A stretch of 64,000 bases of DNA from Coccinella septempunctata (GCF_907165205.1 NC_058191.1:16122501-16186500); one strand, 5' to 3'; counted from the stretch's first letter, positions 44,643 through 56,698 are shown. A program made the numbers and translations. The notes: generated by a model not told the origin, from the letters alone.

Positions 44643-45609
44643 TTGTCAAGGTTCATGGATATTCTTGTCATAAGTTATTATTCCGAAAGTTGAGTCTCCT
44701 TGATCGAACAATTCATGATAAATAGAACTTATTCTTTTATTCATTGACCATCAAAATTCGATCCAAATCTCGAAACTCTACACAATTTTTGAACTGAGAT
44801 ATACGTATTGAGTTTCATTCAGTTCGATAATTCAGATAGGAATTAAGATTTCTGTGGTCAATTCTGCAAAGTGTGATATGAATTTCTCAAAAACCGTTTG
44901 ATCATTTCGACCCAAATCTTGAAACTTTACATAGTTTTCGAATTGAGATGCACATGTTGAATTTCATATCGATAGTTCTGATAGGAATTGAGATTTCAGA
45001 GGTCAATTCGGCAAAGTGTGATATCAATTTCCCATAAACTGTTGGATCAATTCGAGCCAAATTTTGAAACTATACATAGTTTTCGAATTGAGGTGCATAT
45101 TGAGATGCATGCGAAAACTATGTGCAGTTTCAAGATTTGGTTCGAATTGATCCAATAGTTCCTTAGGAATTGAAATGATATTTTGACGAATCGACTACTA
45201 CTCCGGTTAGCGCATCCACCATTTCGGTTGGTGCAATAAAAGATATTTTTCGGAACGGTATCATTTTAATATCGGTAGGAATTGAGATTTCAGAGGTCAA
45301 TTCGGCAAAGTGTGATATCAATTTCCCATAAACTGTTGGATCAATTCGAGCCAAATTTTGAAACTGTACATAGTTTTCGAATTGAGTTGCATATTGAGAT
45401 GCATGCGAAAACTATGTGCAGTTTCAAGATTTGGTTCGAATTGATCCAATAGTTCCTTAGGAATTGAAATGATATTTTGACGAATCGACTACTACTCCGG
45501 TTAGCGCATCCACCATTTCGGTTGGTGCAATAAAAGATATTTTTCGGAATGGTATCATTTTAATAATCGGTAATTTTTTTTTTCGGTAATTCTAATCCAT
45601 TTTCACCTT

Positions 45610-45930
45610 CTACTTCGGTAGGGGCGGCAACGATGTGGGCGGCGACGGTTCTGACGGTGTTGGCGGTACGGCGGGCCTCAGTCGGAGGTCCGGCAGTATG
45701 GCCTCTTTCCTGCTCCCTGGAGTTGCGGTCGGTCCTGAGTCAGTTCTGGCGGTCATTGATCCCCTATCTCTAACGCAACACACCCTGGAAAAGACCCCCA
45801 CACGGCCGCACCTGGAACAGAACTTCGTCCTTTCCCCTCGGCAGTCCTCCCTGTGGTGGCCTTCATTGCCACACCGCCAGCAACTGTGGGGGCCTAACCC
45901 CAGGTAGAACTGAAGTCCACAGGTCCCCAC
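45610..45930 (-). pseudogene. LINE ORF1 zinc-knuckle fragment, copy 9
   Basis: 106-codon frame with the intact first knuckle; it differs from its inverted partner at 15236 by only a few residues. Confidence 0.7.
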
Positions 45931-45989
45931 GGTCCTTTCGAACTGAAATTCAACATGTGCATCTCAATTCGAAAACTGTGTACATACAC

Positions 45990-46044
45990 CAGTGGCGGGC
46001 GTGGTTGCCTGTCGCACTTGAGACTCGGAGGCTGAAAATGACAT
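45990..46044 (-). pseudogene. Histone H1 N-terminal fragment
   Basis: Same fragment, minus strand, with H1 5' flank continuing to about 46330 before the 275-bp insert. Confidence 0.7.
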
Positions 46045-47377
46045 TGTTTGACCTTAACACTTTGGATTTCTTCAAATAGTGGGACCGATATTAGCCAAGT
46101 TGACGGAAATTTTACGGGCGAATGGTTGGTAAATTATTGCTAAGGACTTGAAATTGAAAGTTTCCTGCGCAATCTCGAGGATTTCAAAGTTTTTTATTTG
46201 TACCAATTATTGGGTTCATCATTGCATCGTATTTCGGACGAATGCGATATGGAAAATAGGCCGATATGTCATTTTTGACGGACCGAAACAATTCTTCCAA
46301 GACTTGCCGAAGTCGCTCTTGTCAAGGTATCCATATACAGGGTGTGGCGTAATGAATGGATAATATTGAGCCTGGGGGTAGAGGACTCTATGGCGGTTCA
46401 GAAAAATATATTTTACGTTCAGTAAAAGGGCCTTGGTTTTCGAGATATTGGAGATTTTCGAAAATTCAAGAGAATTACACCCTACGCCACTCGTTTTGCA
46501 GGCAAGACTCCAAATGAAGGAATTTTTTCAAACTGTTTTTTGGATAGTATTCCTGGATAGATGATCTATCGAATGCAATTCATTATTTTTGAGGGGCATG
46601 AATAGTTCTTTATGAAAAAAAGAAGTTATTATTCCGAAAGTTGAGTCTCCTTGATCGAACAATTCATGATAAATAGAACTTATTCTTTTATTCATTGACC
46701 ATCAAAATTCGATCCAAATCTCGAAACTCTACACAATTTTTGAACTGAGATATACGTATTGAGTTTCATTCAGTTCGATAATTCAGATAGGAATTCAGAT
46801 TTCTCTGGTCAATTTGGCAAAGTGTGATATGAATTTCTCAAAAACCGTTTGATCAATTCGACCCAAATCTTGAAACTTCACATAGTTTTCGAATTGAGAT
46901 GAACATGTTGAATTTCATATCGATAGCTCTGATAGGAATTGAGATTTCAGTGGTCAATTCGGCAAAGTGTGATATCAATTTCCCATAAACTGTTGGATCA
47001 ATTCGAGCCAAATTTTGAAACTGTACATAGGTTTCGAATTGAGTTGCATATTGAGATGCACATGTTGAATTTCAGTTCTATAGTTCAGATAGGCATTGAG
47101 ATTTCTGTGGTCAATTTGGCAAAGTGTGATATGAATTTCTCAAAAACCGTTTGATCAATTCGACCCAAATCTTGAAACTTCACATAGTTTTCGAATTGAG
47201 ATGCACATGTTGAATTTCATATCGATAGTTCTGATAGGAATTGAGATTTCAGTGGTCAATTCGGCAAAGTGTGATATCAATTTTCCATAAACTGTTGGAT
47301 CAATTCGGGCAAAATCTTGAAACTGTAACTGGTTTTCAAATTGAGATGCATATGTTGAATTTCAGTTCGTTGATCTG

Positions 47378-47870
47378 GAATTATTCATTGACCATCAAAA
47401 TGCGATCCAAATCTCGAAACTCTACACAATTTTTGAACTGAGATATACGTATTGAGTTTCATTCAGTTCGATAATTCAGATAGGAATTAAGATTTCTGTG
47501 GTCAATTCGGCAAAGTGTGATATGAATTCCTCAAAAACCGTTTGATCATTTCGACCCAAATCTTCAAACTTCACATAGTGTGATATCAATTTTCCATAAA
47601 CTATTGGATCAATTCGAGCCAAATTTTGAAACTGTACATAGTTTTCGAATTGAGTTGCATATTGAGATGCATGCGAAAACTATGTGCAGTTTCAAGATTT
47701 GGTTCGAATTGATCCAATAGTTCCTTAGGAATTGAAATGATATTTTGACGAATCGACTACTACTCCGGTTAGCGCATCCACCATTTCGGTTGGTGCAATA
47801 AAAGATATTTTTCGGAACGATATCATTTTATTAATCGGTAATTTTTTTTTCGGTAATTCTAATCCATTTT
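47378..47870 (+). repeat. Satellite and unknown module
   Basis: Diverged monomers with an internal deletion near 47575, followed by the ~130-bp unknown module (about 47740-47850), leading into the next zinc-knuckle copy. Confidence 0.65.
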
Positions 47871-48189
47871 CACCTTCTTCTTCGGTGGGGGCGGCACCGA
47901 TGTGGGCGGCGACGGTTCTGACGGTGTTGGCGGTACGGCGGGCCTCAGTCGGAGGTCCGGCAGTATGGCCTCTGTCCTGCTCCCTGGAGTTGCGGTCGGT
48001 CCTGAGGCAGTTCTGGCGGTCCCTGGTCCCCTATCTCTAACGCAACACACCCTGGAAAGGACCCCCACACGGCCGCACCTGGAACAGAACTTCGTCCTTT
48101 CCCCTCGGCAGTCCTCCCTGTGGTGGCCTTCATTGCCACACCGCCAGCAACTGTGGGGGCCTAACCCCAGGTAGACCTGAAGTCCACAG
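47871..48189 (-). pseudogene. LINE ORF1 zinc-knuckle fragment, copy 10
   Basis: Knuckle-encoding frame still open. The upstream end is cut by the Jockey B junction near 48190, and the downstream end reads PPTSVPPPPKKK instead of the usual tail. There is no H1 fragment next to it. Confidence 0.65.
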
Positions 48190-48195
48190 TACCCC

Positions 48196-49561
48196 GCGAT
48201 AAAACAACAAATGTTATGTTAGAGAAATTACCTAGAAAAGGTATAGCCGCTCTAACAAATATCACGAATGGAATCATTGGGACAGAACACTACCCAGAAA
48301 AATGGAAAAAAGCGGAAGTCATAGTATTCAATAAAACATTTAAAGAGAAGAAGTTCCCACAAAACTACAGACCGATAAGTCTACTGTCGGCGTTAGGAAA
48401 AGTAGTAGAAAGGATTATCGCCACGAGGCTAAATGAGGAATTCGAAAATCTGAAACTGATACCGCCAGTACAGTTCGGATTCAGAAGAGAGCATTCAACA
48501 GAGCAACAATTATTAAGGCTCACAGAGTACATTTCAGAGGGATTCCAAAATAAACAAGCCACAGGTCTTGGTTTACTAGACGTCGCCAGAGCTTTTGACA
48601 GTGTATGGCATGAAGGATTAATATTTAAGATGAGAAGTGCAGGATATTCAATCAAAATATGCAAGTTGATCCGGAATTATCACAAAAATAGAAGATTTTA
48701 CGTGAAAGTGGAAGGAGAATGCTCCACAACAAGAGATTTAGAGGCTGCTGTACCCCAAGGGTCAGTGCTTGGGCCATACATTCACGATATTCCGAAGAAT
48801 GCAAGAACCATGCTAACGTTATATGCTGATGACACAGGCATAGCGACTCGACACCGAAACCCAGAAATGATAGAACGAGTTCTATCGATCGATTGACGAA
48901 ACAAATGACTGGTGCATAAAGTGGAAAATCAAGCTCAATGGAAAAAAGAGCCAAGCAATATTATTACAGAAGTGGAGACTGCGACCCACAACGAATCTAG
49001 AAGTTGACGGCGAAGAAATCGACTGGAAAAATGAAGCCAAATATTTAGGACTAACGCTTGACAAAGGACTTACTTGGAAGAGTCATATCAAACAAGCAAT
49101 CGACAAAACGAAACCAGCGTTGTATAGACTCTACCCTTTAATAGGAAGAAGAAGCCACATGTCGAAAGAGACAAACTTGAAGATAATTAAAGCCGTTGTT
49201 AGGCCTCAACTGACTTATGGATCAGCTGCCTGGGGCTTCGCGGCAAAGAGCCACATCAAAAGAATTCAGGCAACTGAAAACAAGCTGCTACGATGTGCAA
49301 TAGATGCACCTTGGTTTGTCAGAAATGGACAATATATAGGGACCTAAAGTGGGAAACCATAACGGAATTCATGAACAGAAAAGCAGAGAAATGATTCGAA
49401 ACAGCGAAACACCATCCGAATCAAGAACTCAGGAGACTAGTGGACTACGACCCAGAGGAAGACAAGAGGAGAATGCGAATTTACCGAAGGAGACCAAGAG
49501 ATCAATTAATAAGAGATTAAAATAACAACAGAAACTTATTGAAAAATTCAATAAAGTGTTA
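48196..49561 (+). pseudogene. Jockey subfamily B ORF2 fragment, truncated at both ends
   Basis: RT segment from DKTTNVML onward with YRPISLLSALGK, GFRREHSTEQQ, LLDVARAFDSVW, VPQGSVLGP and YADD. About seven residues are missing between GSVLGP and YIHDIP. A small rearrangement at 48890 (ATCGATCGATT) breaks the frame, a further shift lies near 49340, and AAG is read as TGA at 49391. The C-terminal coding end is near 49519, and the 3' UTR is cut after GTGTTAATC, so there is no A-tail. A dead fragment that meets the zinc-knuckle module on its left and satellite on its right. Confidence 0.8.
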
Positions 49562-49865
49562 ATCAATTTGAAAACTATATACAGTTTCAAGATTTGGCTC
49601 GAATTGATCCAACAGTTTTTGAGAAATCGATATCACACTTTGCCGAATTGACCGCTGAAATCTCTATTCCTATCTGACCCATCGAACTGAAATTCAACAT
49701 GTGAATCTCAATTCGAAAACTATGTGCAGTTTCAAGATTTGGGTCGAATTGATCAAACGGTTTTTGAGAAATTTATATTCAAAAAAAATTACCTATTAAT
49801 AAAATCATACCGTTCCGAAAAATATCTTTTAATGCACCAACCGAAATGGTGGATGCGCTAACAGG
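49562..49865 (-). repeat. Satellite fragment plus unknown module
   Basis: About 1.5 monomers followed by the unknown module (about 49785-49865), here without a zinc-knuckle copy. Confidence 0.6.
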
Positions 49866-50012
49866 AATTTCAATGTTTCCACCGTCAAAGTACCGTTAAA
49901 TAGATCACGATACCAGAAAATAATTCCGAGTTCAATAAACCCGCAACTTTGGTTTGTTCACAGGCTGCCACCGCAAATAATCCTACACCGATAAACCCAG
50001 GAGGGTTAGAAG
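49866..50012. repeat. Left copy of an inverted repeat flanking Jockey B
   Basis: Matches 52524-52690 in reverse. The inner part (about 49940-50012) also occurs at 54236-54308, where it is continuous with the coding end of a different LINE. The pair makes the intervening Jockey copy look like the loop of a giant hairpin. Confidence 0.65.
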
Positions 50013-50013
50013 A

Positions 50014-52523
50014 ATTTTTTTTTGTGTAGCAGGGGGAAAATCTGCAAATCAGACGAACCACCCTCTCCTGAGGGGGAACAAGTGTGGGGTTTCTCACTCT
50101 CCTGAACTTGTGACGCACTAAAAACCCCTAACTGCTTCTTGAATTTTGTTCCCGGGCATTTGCCTATAAACCGTTCATCTCTTAGTCGGTTTTCTTGTCG
50201 CACACTATCGTGCTGGGATTTATGTGTATATCCTCTATTGGATTAACACTTTATTGAATTTTTCAATAAGTTTCTGTTGTTATTTTAATCTCTTATTAAT
50301 TGATCTCTTGGTCTCCTCGTATTTTCCTCTTGTCATCCTCTGGGTCGTAGTCCACTAGTCTCCTGAGTTCTTGATTCGGATGGTGTTTCGCTGTTTCGAA
50401 TAATTTCTCTGCTTTTCTGTTCATCAATTCCGTTATGGTTTCCCATTTCAGGTCCCTATATATCTGTCCATTCCTGACAAACCAAGGTGCATCTATTGCA
50501 CATCGTAGCAGCTTGTTTTCAGTGGCCTGAATTCTTTTGATGTGTCTCTTTGCCGCGAAGCCCCAGGCAGCTGATCCATAAGTCAGTTGAGGCCTAGCAA
50601 CAGCTTTGATTATCTTCAATTTTGTCTCTTTCGACATGTGGCTCTTCTTCCTATTAAAGGGTATAGTCTATACATCGCTGCTTTCGTTTTTTCGATTGCT
50701 TGTTTGATATGACTTTTCCAAGTAAGTCCTTTGTCGAACGTTAGTCCTAAATATTTGGCTTCATTTTTCCAGTCGATTTCTTCGCCGTCAACTTCTAGAT
50801 TCGTTGTGGGTCGCAGTCTCCTCTTCTGTAATAATATTGCTTGGCTCTTTTGTCCATTGAGCTTGATTTCCCACTTTATGCACCAGTCATTTGTTTCGTC
50901 AATCGTTTCTTGTAGAACTCGTTCTATTATTTCTGGGTTTCGGTGTCGAGTCGCTATGCCTGTGTCGTCAGCATATAACGTTAGCATGGTTCTTGGATTC
51001 TTTGGCATATCGTGAATGTATATGTAGTACAGAAGTGGCCCAAGCACTGACCCTCGGGGTACTCCAGCCTCTAAAGCCGGGTCCAGACTATGTAACAAAA
51101 CATTTTTTCAACAAAGTTATACAAGAAATTTGTTATACAACTTTGTTAAATAACTTGTTATAAAATAGCAGAGACATCCAGACTTTGTAACAGAATAAAA
51201 CTAAACAAAAGTGCTCATCTGGAAGCAGTGGCATCTGTAGCATTGAAAATGTCCTCAAACGTAGAGGATGTCATTTTGGCAGCAGCAGCTTGCGTGATTT
51301 TATGTAGACGAGTGAAATCTCATCGTTGAGAGCTAGAGGAACATTATAGTTTAACAACTCTTTTGAAGTATCTAGCAATGGATGACAAAGACCCATTGAC
51401 AGGGGACATTAAATGTGATGGTAGTTTCAAATATTTCCTAAGTATGACAAGTTCTGATTTCGAATACGAATAAATCAAATCGGCCATAAAATAGGCAAAA
51501 AAAGCACGACATTTCGAGATGCAATACCAGTAAAAGAAAGATTGGCGCTGCAGTAAATGTTTAATAACACAAGTGTGGACAAGTTGCGGCGTGTTTTATA
51601 ACAAAGTTATATTACTTTTTTGATCTTTACCGACACCCAACGGATAACATAAAATTTGCTATATAGCAAGAAAAATGTTGTATAACATTGTGTTATATAA
51701 CTTTTTCACTTGAATTTCTCTAACAAGTTATATAACTTTGCTATATAGGTATCCTGTTTTGTTACATAGTCTGGACCCGGCTTGAATCTCTTGTTGTGGA
51801 GCATTCTCCTTCCACTTTCACGTAAAATCTTCTATTTTGGGGATAATTCCGGATCAACTTGCATATTTTGATCGAATATCCAGCACTTCTCATCTTAAAT
51901 ATTAATCCTTCATGCCATACTCTGTCGAGAGCTCTGGTGACGTCAAGTAAAACAAGACCTGTGGCTTGTTTATTTTGGAATCCCTCTGTAATGTACTCTG
52001 TGAGCCTTAATAATTGTTGCTCTGTTGAATGCTCTCTTCTGAATCCGAACAGTTCTGGCGGTATCAGTTTCAGATTTTCGGTTTCCTTATTTAGCCTCGT
52101 GGCGATAATCCTTTCTACTACTTTTCCTAACGCCGACAGTAGACTTATCGGTCTGTAGATTTGTGGGAACTTCTTCTCATTAAATGGTTTATTGAATACT
52201 TTGACTTCCGCTGTTTTCCATTTTTCTGGGTAGTGTTCTGTCCTCATGATTCCATTCGTGATATTTGTTAGAGCGGCTATACATTTTCTAGGTAATTCCT
52301 TTAACATAACATTCGTTGTTTTATCGCTTCCGGGAGCTTTCCTCTTCTTCAAACTTCTAATTATCTCCCTGATTTCATTTGGCGATCTTGGCTTGTCTAT
52401 TTCAGCAGCCGCTGGTAATTCATCATTTTCTTCCAAATCTTCATTATCGTCGTCTATCCTGTAATTTATTCTCGATTCTCTTTCGATCGAGTCCGCCAAT
52501 GCATCTGCCTTATCAGTATTAGT
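50014..52523 (-). pseudogene. Jockey subfamily B ORF2, 5'-truncated, split by a Harbinger insertion
   Basis: On the minus strand: ADSIERESRINYR, RT motifs (YRPISLLSALGK, GFRREHSTEQQ, LLDVTRALD), then a 708-bp DNA transposon at 51075-51782, then GVPRGSVLGP and YADD, the C-terminal domain, 3' UTR and T-run (A-tail) at 50014-50022. The first catalytic motif has Leu where Jockey has Phe (ALD for AFD). A base loss near 50640 shifts the frame at IGRR. ORF1 and the endonuclease are absent. This copy and 54310-56657 are recent duplicates carrying the same insertion. Confidence 0.85.
51075..51782 (+). mobile_element. Non-autonomous PIF/Harbinger element, copy 1
   Basis: 708 bp with terminal inverted repeats beginning AGCCGGGTCCAGACTATGTA at both ends. 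It splits a Jockey site that reads CTCTAAATCTC in the uninterrupted copy at 48.75 kb. Here the flanks are TAA (51072-51074) and TGA (51783-51785), a TWA-type 3-bp duplication with one mutation. Inside, broken frames read LAMDDKDPLTGDIKCDGSF, FLSMTSSDFEYE and FRDAIPVKERLALQ. These match the N-terminal region of Harbinger (HARBI1-like) transposases. Stops interrupt it and the DDE catalytic region is missing, so it depends on a transposase made elsewhere. Confidence 0.85.
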
Positions 52524-52690
52524 CTTCTTCTAACCCTCCTGGGTTTATCGGTGTAGGAGTATTTGCGGTGGCAGCCTGTGAACAAACCAAAGTTGCGGGT
52601 TTATTGAACTCGGAATTATTTTCTGGTATTGTGATCTATTTGACGGTACTTTGACGGTGGAAACATTGAAATTCCGGTTAGCGCATCCAC
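52524..52690. repeat. Right copy of the inverted repeat flanking Jockey B
   Basis: Reverse match of 49866-50012, starting CTTCTAACCCTCCTGG at the Jockey 5' end and continuing into the GGTTAGCGCATCCACC end of the unknown module. Confidence 0.65.
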
Positions 52691-52784
52691 CATTTAGGTT
52701 GGTGCAATAAAAGATATTTTTCGGAACGGTATCATTTTATTAATCGGTAATTTTTTTTCGGTAATTCTAATCCATTTTCACCTT

Positions 52785-53261
52785 CTTCACGGTGTGGGCG
52801 GCGACGGTTCTGACGGTGTTAGCGGTACGGCGGGCCTCAGTCGGAGGTCCGGCAGTATGGCCTCTGTCCTGCTCCCTGGAGTTGCGGTCGGCCCTGAGGC
52901 AGTTCTGGCGGTCCCTGGTCCCCTATCTCTAACGCAACACACCCTGGAAAGGACCTCCACACGGCCGCATCTGTACAGAACTTCGTCCTTGCCCCTCGGT
53001 AGTCCTTCCTGCGGTGGCCTTCATTGCCACACCGCCAGCAACTGTCGGGGCCTAACCCCAGGTAGACATGAAGTCCACAGGTTCCCACGGTCCTGGTGGC
53101 TGGCGGTTTCGTGTTGGTCCCGGCCTCTCTCCTTCTATCTGGCACCTCCCAGTCTGCCGACAGACTGAGAGTCGACCCAATATTCCTGCGGGAGAAGGCG
53201 GTCCGGACGGTAGGGTCGGCTCTCTGAACCCTGACGGTCGGCCCATTGAATAACGTTTCAT
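52785..53261 (-). pseudogene. LINE ORF1 zinc-knuckle fragment, copy 11 (longest, most diverged)
   Basis: Extends upstream beyond the other copies. About 150 bp of extra GC-rich sequence precedes the knuckles and encodes PDRRREAGTNTKPPATRTVG in the knuckle frame. The first knuckle has lost its last Cys (RRKDYRG) and a frameshift follows at KFCTDAA. It shows that the repeated module came from a longer ORF1 and that the satellite units carry a trimmed version. Parent clade probably R1-like or Jockey-like. Confidence 0.65.
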
Positions 53262-53430
53262 CCTTAAAATGTCACACGTTGATCAAACAGTAAACAACGG
53301 TTTGTTAGTACCCTGTTAAATATTCATTCATATCATACTTTGCCGAATTGACCACTGAAATCTCAATTCCTATCTCAACTATCGAACTGAAATTCAACAC
53401 TGCTGTATCCCGTTACCAGGAATAAATCTA
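53262..53430. other. Short satellite piece and unrecognised sequence
   Basis: A ~70-bp satellite piece (about 53330-53400) is flanked by unrecognised AT-rich sequence. The string CCTGTTAAATATTCATTCATA recurs near 56665, at the end of the second Jockey B copy. Confidence 0.4.
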
Positions 53431-53494
53431 CAAAAAGAAGAAGACAAAAAAAAAGAAAAAAAAAAAATTCGAACAGACTTGTTACTTCTTAGTG

Positions 53495-54271
53495 CTAGTT
53501 GCGACTGTGTGCCCTCCTATGACTAAAGAGACCCAACCGTGACCTGCAGATCCTTCCACACTCAGGGCATGGATAGTCTCCAACCAGATCTGGCCGCCGC
53601 TGTATCCTTCTCGATTCTCCATTATAACTGTGGACCAAAGACCTCCACTGTGACCTGTCTAACGCTAGTTGTTCCCAGTTATGATTAGCATTAACTGATT
53701 TTAGGGATTGATGTAGTGTATCCTTAAACCGCTTATACTGGCCTCCTGGTTTCCGAGCTCCCTCAGTGAGTTCGCCGTATAGAGCTATTTTGGGGAGTCT
53801 TGTGTCTTGCATCCTCAGAATGTGGCCGCTCCATCTGAGTCGGGCCCTCGTTACTTGAGTCTCAATTGTAGTACAACTCGCGCGCTGCAAGACTTCTGCA
53901 TTCGAAACTTTGTGGAACCATCTGATGTGCATTATCTGTCTTAGATGACGTTGCTGCGTCTGTTCAAGCTGTTTAATATGTCGCCTGTAGGGAGTCCAGC
54001 TTTCGCTTCCGTAAAGAAGCGTTGGGAGGACCACAGCTCTGTAAACAGCTGTCTTGGTCTTCAGATTGAGGTCCTGATTTTGGAACACTCTGTCCTTCAG
54101 CTTCCAGAATGCCCGTGATGCCGAATTGATACGGTTGTGTATTTCCGTGTCAAGGTTAGCCCTAGTATTTATGAAGCTTCCCAAGTATTTGAACTGCTCG
54201 ACCTGTTCTAGAGTTTCATTGTCCAGGCTGATAACCCGCAACTTTGGTTTGTTCACAGGCTGCCACCGCAA
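53495..54271 (-). pseudogene. C-terminal end of a non-Jockey LINE ORF2 with C2H2 finger
   Basis: 258 open codons with no true start (nominal TTG). It begins just before the post-RT motif FKYLGSFINTRANLDTEI, then LLYGSESWTPYRRHIKQLEQ, ARLRWSGHILRM and a terminal finger CPECGRICRSRLGLFSH..H (Cys 235, Cys 238, His 251, His 255). This layout is seen in ORF2 C-termini of a widespread animal LINE group; I would guess RTE-related but cannot assign the clade. All catalytic RT motifs are absent, so it is a 5'-truncated remnant. The 3' UTR after 53495 runs through pyrimidine-rich DNA to about 53400. Its 5' end coincides with the sequence shared with the Jockey-flanking inverted repeats. Confidence 0.7.
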
Positions 54272-54309
54272 ATAATCCTACACCGATAAACCCAGGAGGG
54301 TTAGAAGAA

Positions 54310-56657
54310 TTTTTTTTTGTGTAGCAGGGGGAAAATCTGCAAATCAGACGAACCACCCTCTCCTGAGGGGGAACAAGTGTGGGGTTTCTCACTCTCCTGA
54401 ACTTGTGACGCACTAAAAACCCTTAACTGCTTCTTGAATTTTGTTCCCGGGCATTTGCCTATAAACCGTTCATCTCTTAGTCGGTTTTCACTATCGTGCT
54501 GGGATTTATGTGTATATCCTCTATTGGATTAACACTTTATTGAATTTTTCAATAAGTTTCTGTTGTTATTTTAATCTCTTATTAATTGATCTCTTGGTCT
54601 CCTCGTATTTTCCTCTTGTCATCCTCTGGGTCGTAGTCCACTAGTCTCCTGAGTTCTTGATTCGGATGGTGTTTCGCTGTTTCGAATAATTTCTCTGCTT
54701 TTCTGTTCATCAATTCCGTTATGGTTTCCCATTTCAGGTCCCTATATATCTGTCCATTCCTGACAAACCAAGGTGCATCTATTGCACATCGTAGCAGCTT
54801 GTTTTCAGTATCCTGAATTCTTTTGATGTGTCTCTTTGCCGCGAAGCCCCAGGCAGCTGATCCATAAGTCAGTTGAGGCCTAGCAACAGCTTTGATTATC
54901 TTCAATTTTGTCTCTTTCGACATGTGGCTCTTCTTCCTATTAAAGGGTATAGTCTATACATCGCTGCTTTCGTTTTTTCGATTGCTTGTTTGATATGACT
55001 TTTCCAAGTAAGTCCTTTGTCGAGCGTTAGTCCTAAATATTTGGCTTCATTTTTCCAGTCGATTTCTTCGCCGTCAACTTCTAGATTCGTTGTGGGTCGC
55101 AGTCTCCTCTTCTGTAATAATATTGCTTGGCTCTTTTGTCCATTGAGCTTGATTTCCCACTTTATGCACCAGTCATTTGTTTCGTCAATCGTTTCTTGTA
55201 GAACTCGTTCTATTATTTCTGGGTTTCGGTGTCGAGTCGCTATGCCTGTGTCGTCAGCATATAACGTTAGCATGGTTTTTGGATTCTTCGGAATATCGTG
55301 AATGTATATGTTGTACAGAAGTGGCCCAAGCACTGACCCTCGGGGTACTCCAGCCTCTAAAGCCGGGTCCAGACTATGTAACAAAACATTTTGTCAACAA
55401 AGTTATACAACAAATTTGTTATACAACTTTGTTAAATAACTTGTTATAAAATAGCAGAGACATCCAGACTTTGTAACAGAATAAAACTAAACAAAAGTGC
55501 TCATCTGGAAGCAGTGGCATCTGTAGCATTGAAAATGTCCTCAAACGTAGAGGATGTCATTTTGGCAGCAGCAGCTTGCGTGATTTTATGTAGACGAGTG
55601 AAATCTCATCGTTGAGAGCTAGAGGAACATTATAGTTTAACAACTCTTTTGAAGTATCTAGCAATGGATGACAAAGACCCATTGACAGGGGACATTAAAT
55701 GTGATGGTAGTTTTAAATATTTCCTAAGTATGACAAGTTCTGATTTCGAATACGAATAAATCAAATCGGCCATAAAATAAGCAAAAAAAGCACGACATTT
55801 CGAGATGCAATACCAGTAAAAGAAAGATTGGCGCTGCAGTAAATGTTTAATAACACAAGTGTGGACAAGTTGCGGCGTGTTTTATAACAAAGTTATATTA
55901 CTTTTTTGATCTTTACCGACACCCAACGGATAACATAAAATTTGCTATATAGCAAGAAAAATGTTGTATAACATTGTGTTATATAACTTTTTCACTTGAA
56001 TTTCTCTAACAAGTTATATAACTTTGCTATATAGGTATCCTGTTTTGTTACATAGTCTGGACCCGGCTTGAATCTCTTGTTGTGGAGCATTCTCCTTCCA
56101 CTTTCACGTAAAATCTTCTATTTTGGGGATAATTCCGGATCAACTTGCATATTTTGATCGAATATCCAGCACTTCTCATCTTAAATATTAATCCTTCATG
56201 CCATACTCTGTCGAGAGCTCTGGCGACGTCAAGTAAAACAAGACCTGTGGCTTGTTTATTTTGGAATCCCTCTGTAATGTACTCTGTGAGCCTTAATAAT
56301 TGTTGCTCTGTTGAATGCTCTCTTCTGAATCCGAACAGTTCTGGCGGTATCAGTTTCAGATTTTCGGTTTCCTCATTTAGCCTCGTGGCGATAATCCTTT
56401 CTACTACTTTTCCTAACGCCGACAGTAGACTTATCGGTCTGTAGATTTGTGGGAACTTCTTCTCATTAAATGGTTTATTGAATACTTTGACTTCCGCTGT
56501 TTTCCATTTTTCTGGGTAGTGTGCTGTCCTCATGATTCCATTCGTGATATTTGTTAGAGCGGCTATACATTTTCTAGGTAATTCCTTTAACATAACATTC
56601 ATTGTTTTATCGCTTCCGGGAGCTTTCCTCTTCTTCAAACTTCTAATTATCTCCCTG
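54310..56657 (-). pseudogene. Jockey subfamily B ORF2, second duplicate with Harbinger insertion
   Basis: Near-identical to 50014-52400, with the same LLDVARALD change, same Harbinger site and same frame loss at IGRR. It lacks about 9 bp near 54488 and ends earlier at the 5' side (KKRKAPGSDK region, 56657), where it joins CCTGTTAAATATTC. The duplicated block also includes the short sequence beyond the A-tail (54236-54308), so duplication copied flanking DNA and was not a retrotransposition event. Confidence 0.85.
55361..56068 (+). mobile_element. Non-autonomous PIF/Harbinger element, copy 2
   Basis: 708 bp, the same ends and the same imperfect flanks (TAA at 55358-55360, TGA at 56069-56071) as copy 1. 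Sharing the mutated flank shows it arrived by segmental duplication. Confidence 0.85.
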
Positions 56658-56698
56658 TTAACCCTGTTAAATATTCATTCATATCATACTTTGCCGAA

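Larger units (their letters stand above)
44643..47377 (-). repeat. Composite satellite unit, outer part of right inverted arm
   Basis: Minus-oriented H1 flank, satellite, two unknown modules, zinc-knuckle module and H1 fragment, then H1 flank with the 275-bp insert (about 46340-46614) and diverged satellite. It pairs with 13789-16100 inverted (coordinates sum to 61166). Pairing stops at 47377, where this side changes to a different satellite fragment. Confidence 0.78.
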
